Positions 1 through 12,900 of a stretch of 64,000 bases of DNA are shown here, piece after piece. The position numbers and the translations under genes were made by a program. Numbering within the stretch: the stretch's first letter is position 1; each line of letters begins with the position of its first letter. The stretch is from Mycteria americana (Eukaryota > Chordata > Aves > Ciconiiformes > Ciconiidae). The notes under the pieces were generated by a model, which was not told the DNA's origin, searched no databases, and saw only the letters and a list, made by a program, of their open reading frames with translations. The stretch is from NCBI RefSeq assembly GCF_035582795.1, contig NC_134373.1, positions 18,126,001 to 18,190,000 on the forward strand, read 5' to 3'.

Positions 1-26
1 AGCGACGGATCCAAGTTTTACTGCAG
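1..26 (+). CDS. FKBP7: FKBP7 coding exon 1, 3' end
   Basis: The first 26 bases read SDGSKFYC plus two bases (AG), then a GTGGGC donor at 27. The split codon is completed by the T at 1675 to give serine, matching the FKBP7 sequence around its FYCS motif. The rest of the exon is outside the window. Confidence 0.92.
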
Positions 27-240
27 GTGGGCCCCCAGGGCACCGGTTAGGGTGGAAGGGAAGGTAGGCCCTAGCCCGGCGGTGTACGTGGCACAGCCTG
101 CCCGGCCCCAGGAGCAGCGGGTCCCGCTTACCCGGCTGAGGACACCCTCAACCGGCTAAGCGAGGCCCGCTGCTCTCCCAGCGTGGGCACAGCTTCGGGT
201 CCACGTTAATCACGTTAGCATTAGTAATTTCGCCCCATCT
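1..240. promoter_or_regulatory. CpG-rich 5' end of FKBP7 intron 1
   Basis: The first 240 or so bases are clearly richer in G, C and CpG than anything else in the window, then composition falls to the AT-rich background. It lies directly downstream of coding exon 1, so it is probably the trailing edge of the FKBP7 promoter CpG island. The transcription start itself is outside the window. Confidence 0.6.
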
Positions 241-3200
241 CAGCCTTTATTTTTCCTCAGCCGAGTGTTGAAGGATGTAAGATTTACCTAGGGTCAAGAG
301 GGACCAGCGCTGAGGTAAGCTGGAAACCAAAGCCGTGCTTGAGACTGGTGGCCATCGCCAGCGAAGGGGACCGTGTGGGAGGGTCGCTGAGAGCCTGTAG
401 CCCACACCTCACATGGAGAACCCCTTTGGCAGGGCGAAAAAAACCCCACCGTGTTATCATCTGCCATGTTCTGTGCTGTAATCTGTGCAGAAAAACTTGG
501 GCTTGGAGGAGGAGCTCCTGGTAGGGATGCAGACTGACTATTTTAGACAGAAAGTTGAATACAGCGTGCACTTCTACATAGTTGGCGTTGTGCAGGGCAG
601 CCACATTACACTAGTGGTTTGCAGTCTTTATGCCCCTTCCCTGTTGCTGCTTCCCTCCTCAATTTGTGCTGCCTTCCTCTTTGCCCCAGTGTTAGCATTT
701 AGGCTTTTGCTTTTTTACTTTGTCCCATCCATCTTCAGGCTGTTTCAGCTTGGCTTACCTTGCTTTGCACAGAAACCGTTGTGCAAAAGCTTTATTTTTA
801 CAGTGCCTTGCTTTTAATGGTGGTGCATCCTACTAGTGAGGCAGGACTCACCTATGCAGAGCTATGGAGGAGCATCTTTTCTTTCCTGCAGGTACCCGGC
901 TCATTCCTTACCCCTATTTGGACAGATCAGACAGTAGCCTAGTTTATTACAAAATCTAGATTTGTTCCCCCCACTTATATTATTTAAGAAAAAAATCAAT
1001 ATAGGATAATACTACATTTAACAGTATCATTTTAATTGCATTTTTTTGCCTGTTGAAGTGGCTGATTTTGGCACATATAGTGTTGCCCTCTGACTTTGGA
1101 GCTACATGCTGCTCAGTCGCTGTTCAGTGTGGCTCCCATAATGGGGACACCTCATATGACCAGAAGCTGGCTCAAGCACTGAATATCTAAACTGAACAGA
1201 GCGGTGGGTGAGCACACAGTACTGTAGCCAAGATTGCCAGGTTCGCCCAACACACACCTGCACGCACCGTCGCATCCCATCCCACCATGATGTGAAGTCC
1301 TGAAGACATTTTCGCTTCCTAGCAGTGAATTGCTCCCAGCGCTCCTCTTCTTGCAGGCTTCCTGCAGTGGCACCTTGTTTCTGGCATGCAGTGTATATGA
1401 TCAGGAAGACTGGATGTTTTTGTAACAATTAGTGGTTTTTACTTGGTTTTTTGATTTGAAAAGGAGGTTGCCCCTTACACATCTCAAGATTTGACCTTAA
1501 ATTAATTATAAATGTAGCAGAAAAACAGTGTTAATACTTTATATTCTTGCACTCGAAACATTCTTGTGTTCTAATAATCTAATGTATGTTTTTACTGACT
1601 GCTAATTTAAAGTTATTTTTAGATATAAAAAAATACTAAATTCACTGTTATTCACTCACAATTCTTTTTAATAGTCGGACGCAAAATGAAGGTCATCCAA
1701 AATGGTTCGTTCTGGGTGTTGGACAAGTCATAAAAGGGTTAGATATTGCTATGATGAATATGTGTCCTGGAGAAAAACGGAAAGTGATCATTCCTCCATC
1801 ATTAGCATATGGACAGCAAGGATATGGTAAAAAAGAAGTTTTAATACTAAACTTTGTCTTTCCTCTGTTTTACCCTTTCAAACATTGTAAAGTATTGTAA
1901 ATGACTGTAAGAATTGGTGCTCCATTATTTTTGGAGGCACTGAAGGTGATGACTGCATCTGTGCAGCCTAATCCTGCTTATTTCTGTGCAGTTTAAGTAG
2001 TCCTCATCATAGACCCACACACAGGCCTTGCAGTTTGCATTAGAATTCAGTACCTGGCACCCGATGTGTTTTTCCAAGTATTGCCATAATACAAAAAACT
2101 GACAGCAAAAGGAAGATCTTCATTATTCATATCAGCATTTTTTGTCTTAATCTATTACATGCTATTCATGTTTAGTTTCTATTATTTGACTCCTACCTGC
2201 TTAGCCTTTTAATGACATTCTGCATCTTCTGACCAAAATGGAATGTAATCCAGTGCATGCTGCAGAATTAATCTAAGTAGAAATAATTTGTTTAGAATAC
2301 AGCTTACATTCTGGATAGTTAATGGACAATATCATCACATTACATAATTGCAACAGCACAATGCATGAAATCTGATTTGAATTTATGATGCTTAAGTGTG
2401 CAGTCTACTTTAACAAAAAAAAAAGTTCCAGTCAGAGTTTTATGCAGTGTTTCGGCACTTTTAATTGTAGATAACTTAAATTCAGCTCTGACTTGGGTGT
2501 AGTAGTTTCTGTGAAAAGGTAGCTCCTGCTCTATAATAATTGTTTGGTAGTGATATTATGTCAGAATTCTATGCACCAGTTTTGTCTTTCATACAATTCC
2601 ATTGTAGCCAGTGAAGTTTAGTAGGAATAAATTTTTCCCCTTGAACATGTTTAATAAGTAAGTCTCATAACAAGGGAAAACACTGACACAAATAAAAGTA
2701 TGTCTTTAACTCTAATACTACTCTTAACTGTTTGTTCTAGGTAGCACTTCAAGAAAGTATTATTTTCCTACAGCACCCCTGTCCTCTGTGTCAGCATATT
2801 CCTGCATGCTGGGGAAGATGCCTGCCTAATCTTGAATTAGAAAAGATGCATGTGGCTTTCTAAATCTTTACATATCTTTCCTTTGTTGGTATGTATATTT
2901 GTGAACTACTGGCACTGAATTCTAGTATTGTATCTTTCTTTCGTAAGTAGTATATAAACCATGATTTATATTCAGAGATATTTAAAACTTCTACATTTTT
3001 AAAGCTTGTAAGATTAAAATCTTTTGAACTCTGAAACCTGTTTTTACTATGGATATTTTAGATGAGTAGTGTGAGTAATAGTTTTGTTTACCTTCTGTTT
3101 ATAAACGAAGTAGATTCTTTAGTTTTTCTTCAGTTTATGAAGGATGGGCACAAGCTCAAAATTCTGTCAAAATTCCGAGGTTACAGTGTCATGCTCACCT

Positions 3201-4720
3201 GCTTTGGCTATGAATAGAAGCAACTTGCATGTTTACATTTTAATTTTACACTGCATGATTTCTTGATGCTTTTTTGGCTTTACTTTCAGACCTTGTTAGT
3301 TTGTCACTGTCTCCCTTCAGTTCCCTTTTTTGTGCCAGATGCTTGATACAATGACCTGTGTTTATAGGCAGTGGTGTTTTTACATCCCATATCAGAAATG
3401 TTTTGACAAAGGAATAATGAAATCTAACATGTCTTTTTTTCTTCAGGGACCAGACAAAATATTTCAGTAGTGGGGTTTTTTGTTTGGTTTTTTGTTTTGT
3501 TTTGTTTTGTTTTTCTTTTTGGTGGCTCAGATGACTTACGTTCTATTGCTTCTTTCTAATGAGATGTATGTTTTAAACACTATTTTATATGAAGTCCTTT
3601 AACCATAGGTATAATTCATAGTAAGTTGGTAAAACCTGATACTGCCTTCTCGTTTCTTCAGACAGAAAATATATACAAACATTGGTCTATTACTGTAATC
3701 TTTCAAATCAGATTTTGGATATTTAATGAAGGCATACACCTTAGAATCAGTCTCTCAATAAGCCCCATCATATGACAGTATGTGAAGGAGTGAGAACTTG
3801 AGAAATACTTGTTTTTCATAACGCAAACCCTTCTCTTAATTTTTAAAAGTACCTGAATTGATATGAGCAATATAATTTCGTTTCAGGGAAGTATGTTGTT
3901 TGCAAATCTCTCTCAAAATAATTTATCAACATAATCTGAACAAGATTCTTGTCTAGCTGTATAATATTTAAATTCAGAGTTTAATCTGAATATTAACACA
4001 GCCTTTTGTAATAAAAAAAGACGCTTTATGTGTGAATTTATCATATGTATGATTGCTGACCACAGTGTCTGATTTCTTAAATGCTTTTTTTTCTTTTATT
4101 CATAGCACAGGGCAAGATTCCACCCAATGCAACATTGATCTTTGAGATTGAACTTTATGCAGTAAATAGGGGACCTCGCAGTGTTGAAGCATTTAATCAA
4201 ATAGACAAGGACAGTGACAAGAAACTCTCTGAACTTGAGGTAATATGATGTAACTTATTTGGAATAAATAGTTTATAAAACCGTAGGCATAGTTGCATCA
4301 ATGCCATCTTTACATGAGCTGCCTCTGCTGCAGTTCATCATGTAAAGCTTCTGTATGCTTACATAAACTACACTGTGCAATGTTGAAATTTGCTTTGATC
4401 AGTACATTAGGATGTCTCAGACTTGCTGGGAAACAAACTTCAGATGTGTCTGCACTGGAGTCACAATGACTTATATATATACCCCAAGTGTCCTTGAAGA
4501 TAGCTGTTGAGTACTGGTGTAAAAGCCACAATGGTTGGACTTTTTTCTTTTCTTCTAGATAAGCCAGTATTTGAAAGAAGAATTTGCAAGAGATGGCAAA
4601 AAACGTCATCCCTCAGTCCATGATGAAATCTTAGCTGATATATTTAAGAAGAATGACCATGATGGAGATGGTTTCATATCAGCAAAGGAGTACAATGTCT
4701 ACCAGCACGATGAACTCTAA
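1..4720 (+). CDS. FKBP7: FKBP7, peptidyl-prolyl isomerase with EF-hands (5' partial, spliced)
   Basis: Four coding exons (1-26, 1675-1826, 4106-4239, 4559-4720) join in frame to give the last 157 residues; the family member is about 220 residues, so the signal peptide and first third lie before the window. The FKBP fold is visible in [22 protein letters not shown] and the AYG turn, ending at [10 protein letters not shown]. Two EF-hand loops follow ([12 protein letters not shown] and [12 protein letters not shown]) and the protein ends HDEL, an ER-retrieval signal. Known family role: FKBP7 (FKBP23) is an ER-lumen, calcium-binding prolyl cis-trans isomerase that interacts with the chaperone BiP. 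The first EF loop is weak, with lysines at two loop positions; the second is canonical. FKBP14 is the close paralogue, but PJVK and OSBPL6 next door fix this as FKBP7. The gene converges on PJVK. Confidence 0.96.
27..1674 (+). other. FKBP7 intron 1
   Basis: GT-AG intron of 1,648 bp. Apart from the CpG-rich start, it holds no exon or repeat that I recognise. Open frames on both strands here resemble no known family. Confidence 0.85.
1675..1826 (+). CDS. FKBP7: FKBP7 coding exon 2
   Basis: Acceptor ATAG at 1671-1674 and donor GTAAAA at 1827. The exon encodes [20 protein letters not shown] and the core of the FKBP domain to the AYG turn. The residues expected to line the isomerase pocket ([15 protein letters not shown]) are all present. 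It ends one base into a codon, completed as alanine by exon 3. Confidence 0.96.
1827..4105 (+). other. FKBP7 intron 2
   Basis: GT-AG intron of 2,279 bp, AT-rich. A T/G-rich simple repeat built of TTTTG units lies at 3475-3520. Nothing else is recognised. Confidence 0.85.
4106..4239 (+). CDS. FKBP7: FKBP7 coding exon 3
   Basis: Acceptor CATAG ends at 4105; donor GTAATA begins at 4240. It encodes the last strand of the FKBP domain ([17 protein letters not shown]), a short linker, and the first EF-hand-like loop [12 protein letters not shown] at 4204-4239, which ends exactly at the exon boundary. Confidence 0.96.
4559..4720 (+). CDS. FKBP7: FKBP7 last coding exon (EF-hand 2 and HDEL)
   Basis: Acceptor TTCTTCTAG ends at 4558; stop TAA at 4718-4720. 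It encodes a helix (ISQYLKEEF), the canonical EF-hand loop [12 protein letters not shown] at 4655-4690, and the C-terminal HDEL at 4706-4717. HDEL in place of KDEL is the usual form for this protein. Confidence 0.97.
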   Translation: MSQYLKEEFARDGKKRHPSVHDEILADIFKKNDHDGDGFISAKEYNVYQHDEL

Positions 4721-4900
4721 GTACTTAAAAAAATCTTTGGCTGGACACTGAATTTTAAATAATAATACTTTTGTCCCAGAAAATTTTTGTATTTTTTTTA
4801 TAGTGGCATCTTTTTATATCTCTTAAGGTGACTGTAAAAAATCTTATTTTTAACATTCAACTAATAAAATGTGTTAGATATTTCAAAAGAAAGAAATAAA
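4721..4900 (+). terminator. FKBP7: FKBP7 3' UTR with two AATAAA signals
   Basis: After the stop codon an AT-rich stretch carries AATAAA at 4863-4868 and again at 4895-4900. Transcripts probably end within about 30 bases of one or both. This would make a short 3' UTR of roughly 0.2 kb. Confidence 0.7.
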
Positions 4901-6641
4901 ATTGGAAAACACTGTGATCTGTTATTAGTGGTTCCTGCGTCATGTCCTAATCTACAGTATTGCTCAGTAGTCTTTCTCATTGTGTAAAATACTGATGAAA
5001 ATAATTATTTCTGTCCTAGCAAGCACTCAAAAGTTATTCCAATACCTGTTGACATAGTTAGAACATAACTGATGAATACTTCTTAATCCCCTGCAAAATA
5101 GAAGGGGAAAACAGAATCCCAGAAGGTAGCTCTGTTAAACCTCTGCACGCTCCTGGGCTACCTTCTTGAGGAGCTGCCGTTTGCAGCAAATTTAACTATA
5201 AAAGGCCTTAAAATAAATGAACACTGTCTATGGAATATCAAGATAAAAACACAAATGTTTTTCAAGCAACTTAAAATAACCTCTTTGATGTAATATGAAC
5301 ATTAATAATTTGGTGTTTATGAAAAAGCAATATTTTAAGTGCTTTTTTAAACTTTGACTTAGTAAAATTATTAAGTTAGCCAATTTATTCAGCAACGCCA
5401 AGTTAAAAATCTACACTATCATGATTTACTTGGATGAGGTGGAAGAGGATGGGAGATACTCTATATAAACATAAGTAATTGTTTCAGCATCATTCTGGTC
5501 TTCCTCACTTTGGAAAAATGCAAAGAAGTAGCAATAGTTAATATAGACAGTACTTCAGGCTAGTTAGCTGTTCTGCTTATGCAGATGTCATCATAGTACT
5601 TGTGTAACATACTCCACTCTTCTCATGTGAAAAGCAATGGCTGTATTCATTTCAACATGTAATAATCAGATACGCACAGTGAAAGTGGCAGCACAAGTAA
5701 AAAACCTTCCATACCTGGGTTATCCTTAGAATCATTCTAAAAGGTAGAAAAAACATTTTTTCGTTGTTTTCCCAGTTTAAAATAGCATGGGGAGAGCTTC
5801 AACAGTGTATTAACCAACAGCACGCCCACTCTTAGTATGGGACACTATTCTGTAGTGCCCTCTGGTGTTTACATTCTCAACAACACAGACTTAATTTTCT
5901 GTGGTTGAGATCTACCGGTTAAAGACCTTCACCCCTGAAGTCTTGTTGGAAGGATGTAGTTCTGTTATTTTCATAAGCTTCCAAAACATTTTCTGCTAAG
6001 CAATTTTTTCTGAACGCATAGAAGAAAGTCAAAAGCAGCTGTGACCTAAAATCCAACTGCAGAAGGTGGACTGGCTGATACTTTGTAGTAATCTAAACAA
6101 ACTGTTGACATGTGGTAATGGCATCCTAATATGAAAGGCCTATCCCTAGTTTTAGTTGTTCCCTTTTGTAAATGAAACATTAGACTGAGCTAAGTTTTAG
6201 CATGTTTTTTTAATCTGATACTTCAATTAAACATTCATGAGAACACTAAATTATTAACAAATATTCTCATTTTACCATCATATGCCAGTGCAGATAACGG
6301 CAACATTCTGGGGTTTAACAACAAGTTTGTGTAAACAACTTAAAGTAAGTTCTAGCATATATTTTGACATTATGAAAATACAGTTTAAAAGTATATTTTT
6401 CATCGTCATGATAATGAAAGGAGAAGGTTCTAGAAAGAAGAGCAGCAACGTCAGGGAATGCACAAGGGCATTTTCAACGTCATTGACTGGGAAGCAAATA
6501 ATTTGAAGATAATAGCGTAATAAAATGTTTCGCACTTTCACTATTTTGCATTTCAACAATTTGAGTCATATTTACTAATTCTGAAAAGTTTGTGGCACAG
6601 TTATGCCCATGTCTGCGACAACAGGCACTTACCTAGCTCAG
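4901..6641. other. FKBP7-PJVK convergent intergenic region and PJVK 3' UTR
   Basis: This is the tail-to-tail interval between the FKBP7 poly(A) signals and the PJVK stop. The part nearest PJVK should be its 3' UTR. A variant poly(A) signal ATTAAA for the minus strand lies at 6209-6214, about 0.43 kb after the PJVK stop. No repeat or other gene is recognised. Confidence 0.5.
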
Positions 6642-6943
6642 TTACTTTACTCTCTTATGCCAGAGGTCAAAACAGGGCACAGCATGTAGTCGTATGTACT
6701 TTTGTCCATTAAAAGAACACTCTAGGCATCCGTAGACTGTCTCCCTTTTAGAACTTCCCATTCCACAAAGGACACAAGGACCTTTGGGGATGTTGTTATT
6801 AAGTAAATTAATTCGGATATGAGACCCTTCTCTGAGATAGCTTGTAGAGAGATCAGTCATGCTCACAGCTTTTTCATAGTAATCTGTAAAAAGGTCCTCC
6901 AAGTAAGCATCAGAGCTAGCAATGGTATCCACTACTCTTTTAT
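6642..6943 (-). CDS. PJVK: PJVK last coding exon (zinc-finger-like C-terminus)
   Basis: Acceptor TTTTTCAG at 6950-6944; the first full codons give [18 protein letters not shown]. It continues through [18 protein letters not shown] to the Cys/His module [21 protein letters not shown], ending RVK and stop TAA at 6642-6644. The cysteines equivalent to human C328 and C343, reported as redox-sensitive, are present as C333 and C348. Confidence 0.97.
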
Positions 6944-9900
6944 CTGAAAAAGAACGCACAAAAAAAGGAAGCAATGATTTGTCATTACATTATGAACTGT
7001 TTACAAAACAACCTGTCAGTCTAATTGTGGAAATAACAACTGATTCATGAAACCATTCTAAACATGCCACCTTGTAGATTACTTCCCATCAAAAGCCCTG
7101 TGTGATGAAAATTTTTCTTTAGTTTCACAAAAGACACTGACAAAAGCCAGAATTTTTTTGTACATGACCTATATATTTTTAGAAATGCACCTAAAGGATA
7201 GGCATGAGGCAAGCTTTTGAAAAATTGGTGCCAAATCAAATCACAGCTACGTACTTTCCTGTTTAACCATTTTTGCATTTCTAGTTTTATCTTCTAAAAA
7301 TTGTAAATTCACCTTTTTCCTAGTATTTACAAAAGCCCCACCAATACTTATTCTGGCTTAGAAAATTTGGAGGACTCCATCTTGACCTCCTAGCAGATTT
7401 CTGGGCATCCAAACACCCCAGGCAGTAATCACTTTTGGAACTACCTACCTTTTTCCTCTCTCCTCAGGGACTGATTAGTTTAGATGGGATGACAAACTTC
7501 TAGGCAGCTACAGCTACTGAGATGTACCATACCCACTGAAGATTTATTCCCTTAGTGTGGACTGGAGCAGCACTGAAGGCTTGGTCCATAAATGCCCTTT
7601 GATCAAGAACGGGATACAATGGAGCAAGGACACCTATATAGAGCAGCCTTTAGAAGGATGTGTTTACTGCTCAATATTTATCTTCACACTCAGATTTGCA
7701 GATTTCCAAAATACTTAGACCAAGGAGTGTTAAAAGTATAGGATCTTGTTTTGAAGAAAATATAGCTACATACAGTGATACTCAGGTTTGTTGGATGTTG
7801 TGTTCATATCAGAATGAGAAAAGAGAACTATGATGGTATCTTGTCCATGTCCCTGCCATATAGCCTAAAGAGTACACTCTAATATTTAAATTAATATTGT
7901 TTGATATTTAAACTTAGAGTTTGCCCTGAAATATTATTTATAGATTATAACCTGTATTGCATAACCCTGGCTGTAAATGGCAAGCATATGAAATAGCCTT
8001 AATGTTAACTGAAGTTAGTTATATAATTACTCCATACCAGTTTATCATCAGCCATACATTTTTATTTTAAGATCTTTAGAGTTTTAATGTACAGTAATAC
8101 CATAAATTTGTTATTTGTGAAAGTCAGATTCTCAAATATAAATTTTAATAACTTTACAATCATTTCAATACACAAGAAATTAAAAGAGGTACAAGAAATC
8201 TTCTTTAAATGTTCATCTTGCACACAAATTAAAGAAAAAAAAATACCCTCTTCATGCATTAACTAAGACATTTGGATATAAATATCAAAAGTCATACTTC
8301 GATGAAACAGATTACTCTTTAACGTCCTTAATTTGGTCAGTGAAGATGATCCAGATTTCTCTTTTTCAAATCCTCCTTTTGAAATTGGAGTCACACAGAG
8401 TTCTGTAAAAATTAAAAATAAGTTTTTAGAAAAACAAAATATAAAAGCAATAATTACACAACAGAGTTCAATACGCTTTCTAATCTATAAAGCTAACAGT
8501 GATTAAATTCAGCTTTGCTAATGTTTTTAATGGCTAGTACCCCTTTTTAATACAAGTCTGCACACAGTAATAGCCCGTAGAATCAAGTGGCACAGATTCA
8601 ATGGGAATTTTAAAATGTTGGTGGCTTTCAACATACTTCGACAGAGTTTGTTTTGGTTTATACACAATTTATAGCCATGTTAAGGGGCTAAGAAAGTCAG
8701 TATCATATAAATGGAAGCCCCGCTTCTGAAGGAGAAACATTTCTGTGACCTCATTTGAAACTAAAAATGAAAAATAATAAGCAAGGCTGTTAGTTCTGTA
8801 GTCATCTCTTCCCACACCAAATCAACTACTAAAACTTTTTTTTTAAATAAAAATAAGTATCACCTAAGTTTCTATCCATAACTTGAAAGAAAACCTTTAA
8901 AGTGAAATATGAGGATAATCAATTACAAGGAACTGGAAAAACATGTTTTAAACTTTCTCAATTGAGAACTCTCTTTAATTATCAAAGACAAATATCAGCT
9001 TCATTGATTATTTCACTGATAATGACGTTAGGAAAAACACTGCATGTACCTACCATTGCATAAAGGTAAAATAAAACACTTCAAAACTGAAATTGATGTT
9101 GAGCATTATGGAAGTGAATATAAAGAACTACCATATTGTATTATCTCTTTTACTTTTAATCCAGTAATTATGCCTGGTTTGGAGTATATTTAAAGTTTTT
9201 ACAGAAGGGTAAAGGTATCTCTCAGTTCAGTAAAAAGATGCTTTCCAATGCAGAGTACCTGTCATGGAAGTTGTATACTGTGTATGCCAAAGGGTACAGA
9301 GCTATTTGCAACTGCTAAAGCACAGTGCTGTACAGATCTGCAGACACAGAGATTACTTCCCTAACCAGACCAGGTCTTTTATCTTGCCATTTACAGAAAG
9401 CCACGATGTTATGGAGAGTCCAGCAATTCCTGAAACAGTTGCATGACTCTCACAGAGGTTCCTGTATTTAAGTATATGTGAATCCGGTGGTTAAAACCTT
9501 ATCTACCATTACTCTAGCCAGTGGGGAGATTTGCATTTGATATTATCAAGTACTAGATAAACCAGAAAGTCAGTTTAGGATTTATTACAATGTTGATAAC
9601 ATTGATAATGTTATAGGCTACACTTCAATTAGTGCAAATAATGTAAATACATAAGCGCTATCCTTTCCCCCAAAGGAGAAAAACTTACAGGAGCTATGCA
9701 ATTTTTTTTATTAGTTTCCAGTAATTGTGATTATTTCTTCCTAAATATCTTCAGATATTCATATGTGGTAATGATGTATCAGACTGAAATGAAAGCCCCA
9801 ACAGAAAAAAATGTTAGCTTAGTTTAGAAGTTCTGCACACTTTCTTCTTTACTTGGGTCTTTTTACTTGCCTGTTTTATGCAAAACTGATCAGATGGTCT

Positions 9901-12900
9901 CATAAGCCTGTTCCTTACAGGCTACAAATAGAAGGAAGTGATTTTTTGTTCCATGCAACTGCAGGATTTTAAAAAAATTACAAAATCATACTTAACTTTT
10001 AAAAAACGTTTCCACAACAGACTGTTTTCTAGCACCTGCCTTGTTTATCCTTTCAAGAATTGTTTCCCTTCGAAAGTCAGACTACTTACGTGCATAAAAC
10101 TAAAGCATACCATTGTATAGGATCAGGGCTTATGTATATCAAGAGCAAGAAAACTGTTTTAAAAACTCAGATCATTATAAATAATAGCAGTAATGACAGT
10201 AATGCACATCACTTACCGAAATTACCATCCAAATGAATATAAAGTTCAAATACACTAAAAGCAATAGTTGTATGCGCAGGAAAAACAATGGCTTTGTCCC
10301 GCCCTTTAGAATTCTGATCTTCAATAATGTGAAACTATAATTTAGAAAAGCATCAAAAGAAAAAAAGTTACAAATTGAAATGAAAAAATAAACAAAATAA
10401 TATCTTAAATGTATATATTGAGAATTATAATGCCAGGAGGAAGCTTTGAAATTGAAGATCAAATTTCACAACTAAAGAATATTATATTAACAACTTTGCA
10501 TTTTAATAAAGTTTGAAACAGAGATAGTAACTTAATTTTCAATGAGTGATGGAAGTTATGTGAATGATTTATAAATACTAGTAATGGGCAAACCTCAGAA
10601 GATTTGTAGGTTCAATTTTTCAAACACACTGAAGAGAGAGAGGGAGAGGGACGAAGAACGTAAGACAGGGAGTAAGATGCCGACCCTTGAAATAATAACA
10701 ACCTGAGCTTCCAATGTGTTCTAGAAGATTAATGTAATAATGAAAGATAGGTTATACATTTATTGGAGATTCAAATGAAGAAGTAAATTCCACATTTTTG
10801 CTGAGGCTTCACCCAAAGCAATGGCTCACTGTCTAGCCATCCTTTCATGCATTTCCCATGCCTCAGTCACATAAGCAATGCTAACAAAAGACCAGCTTTT
10901 AATTCCGTTTACATCAGTGCAATAATATTGATTTACTTCAGATTTTTTCTGAGCTTACATCAGTAAAAATGCAACTAAATCCAACCATAAAATTTATAAA
11001 AATGAGCTTTTTATGTTTGTTCATTTATGTTACAGAACTTTGTCAAACATATTTACCCTCATTGTCTCTCCACGCATTCCAGTATGGACAGTTAATGAGC
11101 ACTGCCTTGTAGTTCTAATACTTTCCATGACCACACACAAAATTTCCATTCTACTTTTTCTTGATTGATGGACTAGGCAATGATCAAAGTTTATTTTTCT
11201 GAAATCAAGAGGGAGGCAGGAAGGAAATTCAGAGATTATTAGCAATTTACAAAGCAGCTAACAGAATTAGTAACTTTAAATCAGTAAATAAATCACCATA
11301 ACTTCTGTCTCATAGCAGTAAAACAACTGACTGAGGAGTCCTCTGGAAACCTAATATTGATTTTCAGTGTTTGGGAACAGAAGCACTAAAAAATTCAATG
11401 AAAGCCAGTAATGTACAAGTGTTAAGAGAGGCTATGTGGAACATCCTGGAAAATTCCAAGTCTGTCCATCTGACAGTGTTCTTAGTGACAGTAAGGAACT
11501 GTCAACACACCCTAATTAATAACAATTTTTTTTAAAGTGATATAATTAATGTCAGTCAGTAAGAATTTATGGAAAATAGATAGTAAAAGCAATAGCTGTA
11601 ATGCTCTACCTTTGGGCTTCTATAAAGCTTATGATGATGCAATGTTTTGGTTAGAAGCCTAAATTATGCCTATACAAGCTGGCATATGCTCAATGGATTA
11701 AAAACCGGTTAACTGATACATGCCAACTATAACTGAAAAAAATATATAACTTATAAACATGGAACAATCATGAAACAAGTGTTTGTAGGAGAATTTCCAC
11801 AGGCACTGGCTCTTAGTCTTATGACATTGAATATTTTTATCAGGAGACTAGGACATCTTCACCCCATCCCCAATTATTAATGATAATGTTTGGAGGTTAC
11901 AAATAAGCCAGAAAAAGGTAGGTACACAACAAGAGAGATTACGGATACAAAATGACATGCACTGCTTGGTAAATAACTACAAGGAAACAATATATATTTG
12001 AAAATACCAAATGTCACATCATGCATAGTAAATAATTAACTGAGATGCAACACCGGGATTCACTGGAATGACACTGTGACCAAGGGATAATTTTTGAAAT
12101 ATAAACTAGAGAATTACACCTAGAATTAGTCCCATCATATTTCTATGTGTTTGACATTTGTGCTAGCACTACAGGAACACCAAGTTGAGTTTCAGTGTCC
12201 ACAGCTCAGCAGGAATGTTGGAAAAATGGAACCTGCATTTAGAGAAGAGCCACAGAAGGTTATGAAAAATTCAAGTAGATAAACCTACTTTGCTTTTCAA
12301 AGAAAAGGCTGTGTAATAACCCCATAAAACCTTGAAGTATCCACATTGGCAATAATACATATGGCTCTCTAGTTCATCAGACAAAGGCAAAGAAATCCTA
12401 TTTCTGAAACCTGAAGTTGGATCATGTCATTCGAAGTAAATTTCAAATTTTCAACAGTATGGAATAACATAGATAGGACCTTGGATAGACTCTTCCTCTC
12501 TGGATTTTTTTTTTTCCTGAAAGATGCACTGTAATTCAAACAAGAATTAATTCAGAAAAATTCTACAGTCTGTGTTAAACAGAAGGTCATGTGTCTAATC
12601 CCAGTGATCCACCCTGAGACTCTTGGAAAATATCACATGGTGACTGCTATTCATTGGCTAAAAATAATCAAAACCTAACCATTTCAGAGGTTCAACCTAA
12701 CTGTATGAAATATAATTATGGACCCAGAAAACAAAATATATAATATAACCTTGTAGTAAGTTCTTTAAGCAGTGTTGGTACTTCAACCTCATGCTTGGTC
12801 ACTATGCCAAACGAAGCTTTAAAGGCAACAGAATCTGATCCAGCAACGTCAAAACCAACGTCATTCATTATCTGATTTCCTCTTCTACCATTAAGCGAAA

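Larger units (their letters stand above)
6944..12749 (-). other. PJVK introns 2-5
   Basis: Four GT-AG introns: 6944-8297, 8403-10216, 10335-11056 and 11199-12749. All are AT-rich. A short purine run (GA repeats) lies at about 10632-10650. I recognise no transposon, RNA gene or extra exon in them. Confidence 0.75.

Noticed and set aside
1102-1428. 108-codon open frame on the minus strand in FKBP7 intron 1
   Set aside because: No recognisable family, composition like its surroundings, and it lies inside a clean GT-AG intron. Likely chance.
1-4720. FKBP14 as the identity of the first gene
   Set aside because: FKBP14 has the same domain plan and an HDEL-type end, but PJVK and OSBPL6 next to it match the FKBP7 locus.
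9596-9614. 8-bp perfect inverted repeat ATAACATT-GAT-AATGTTAT
   Set aside because: Short and AT-only in character; expected by chance in this composition.
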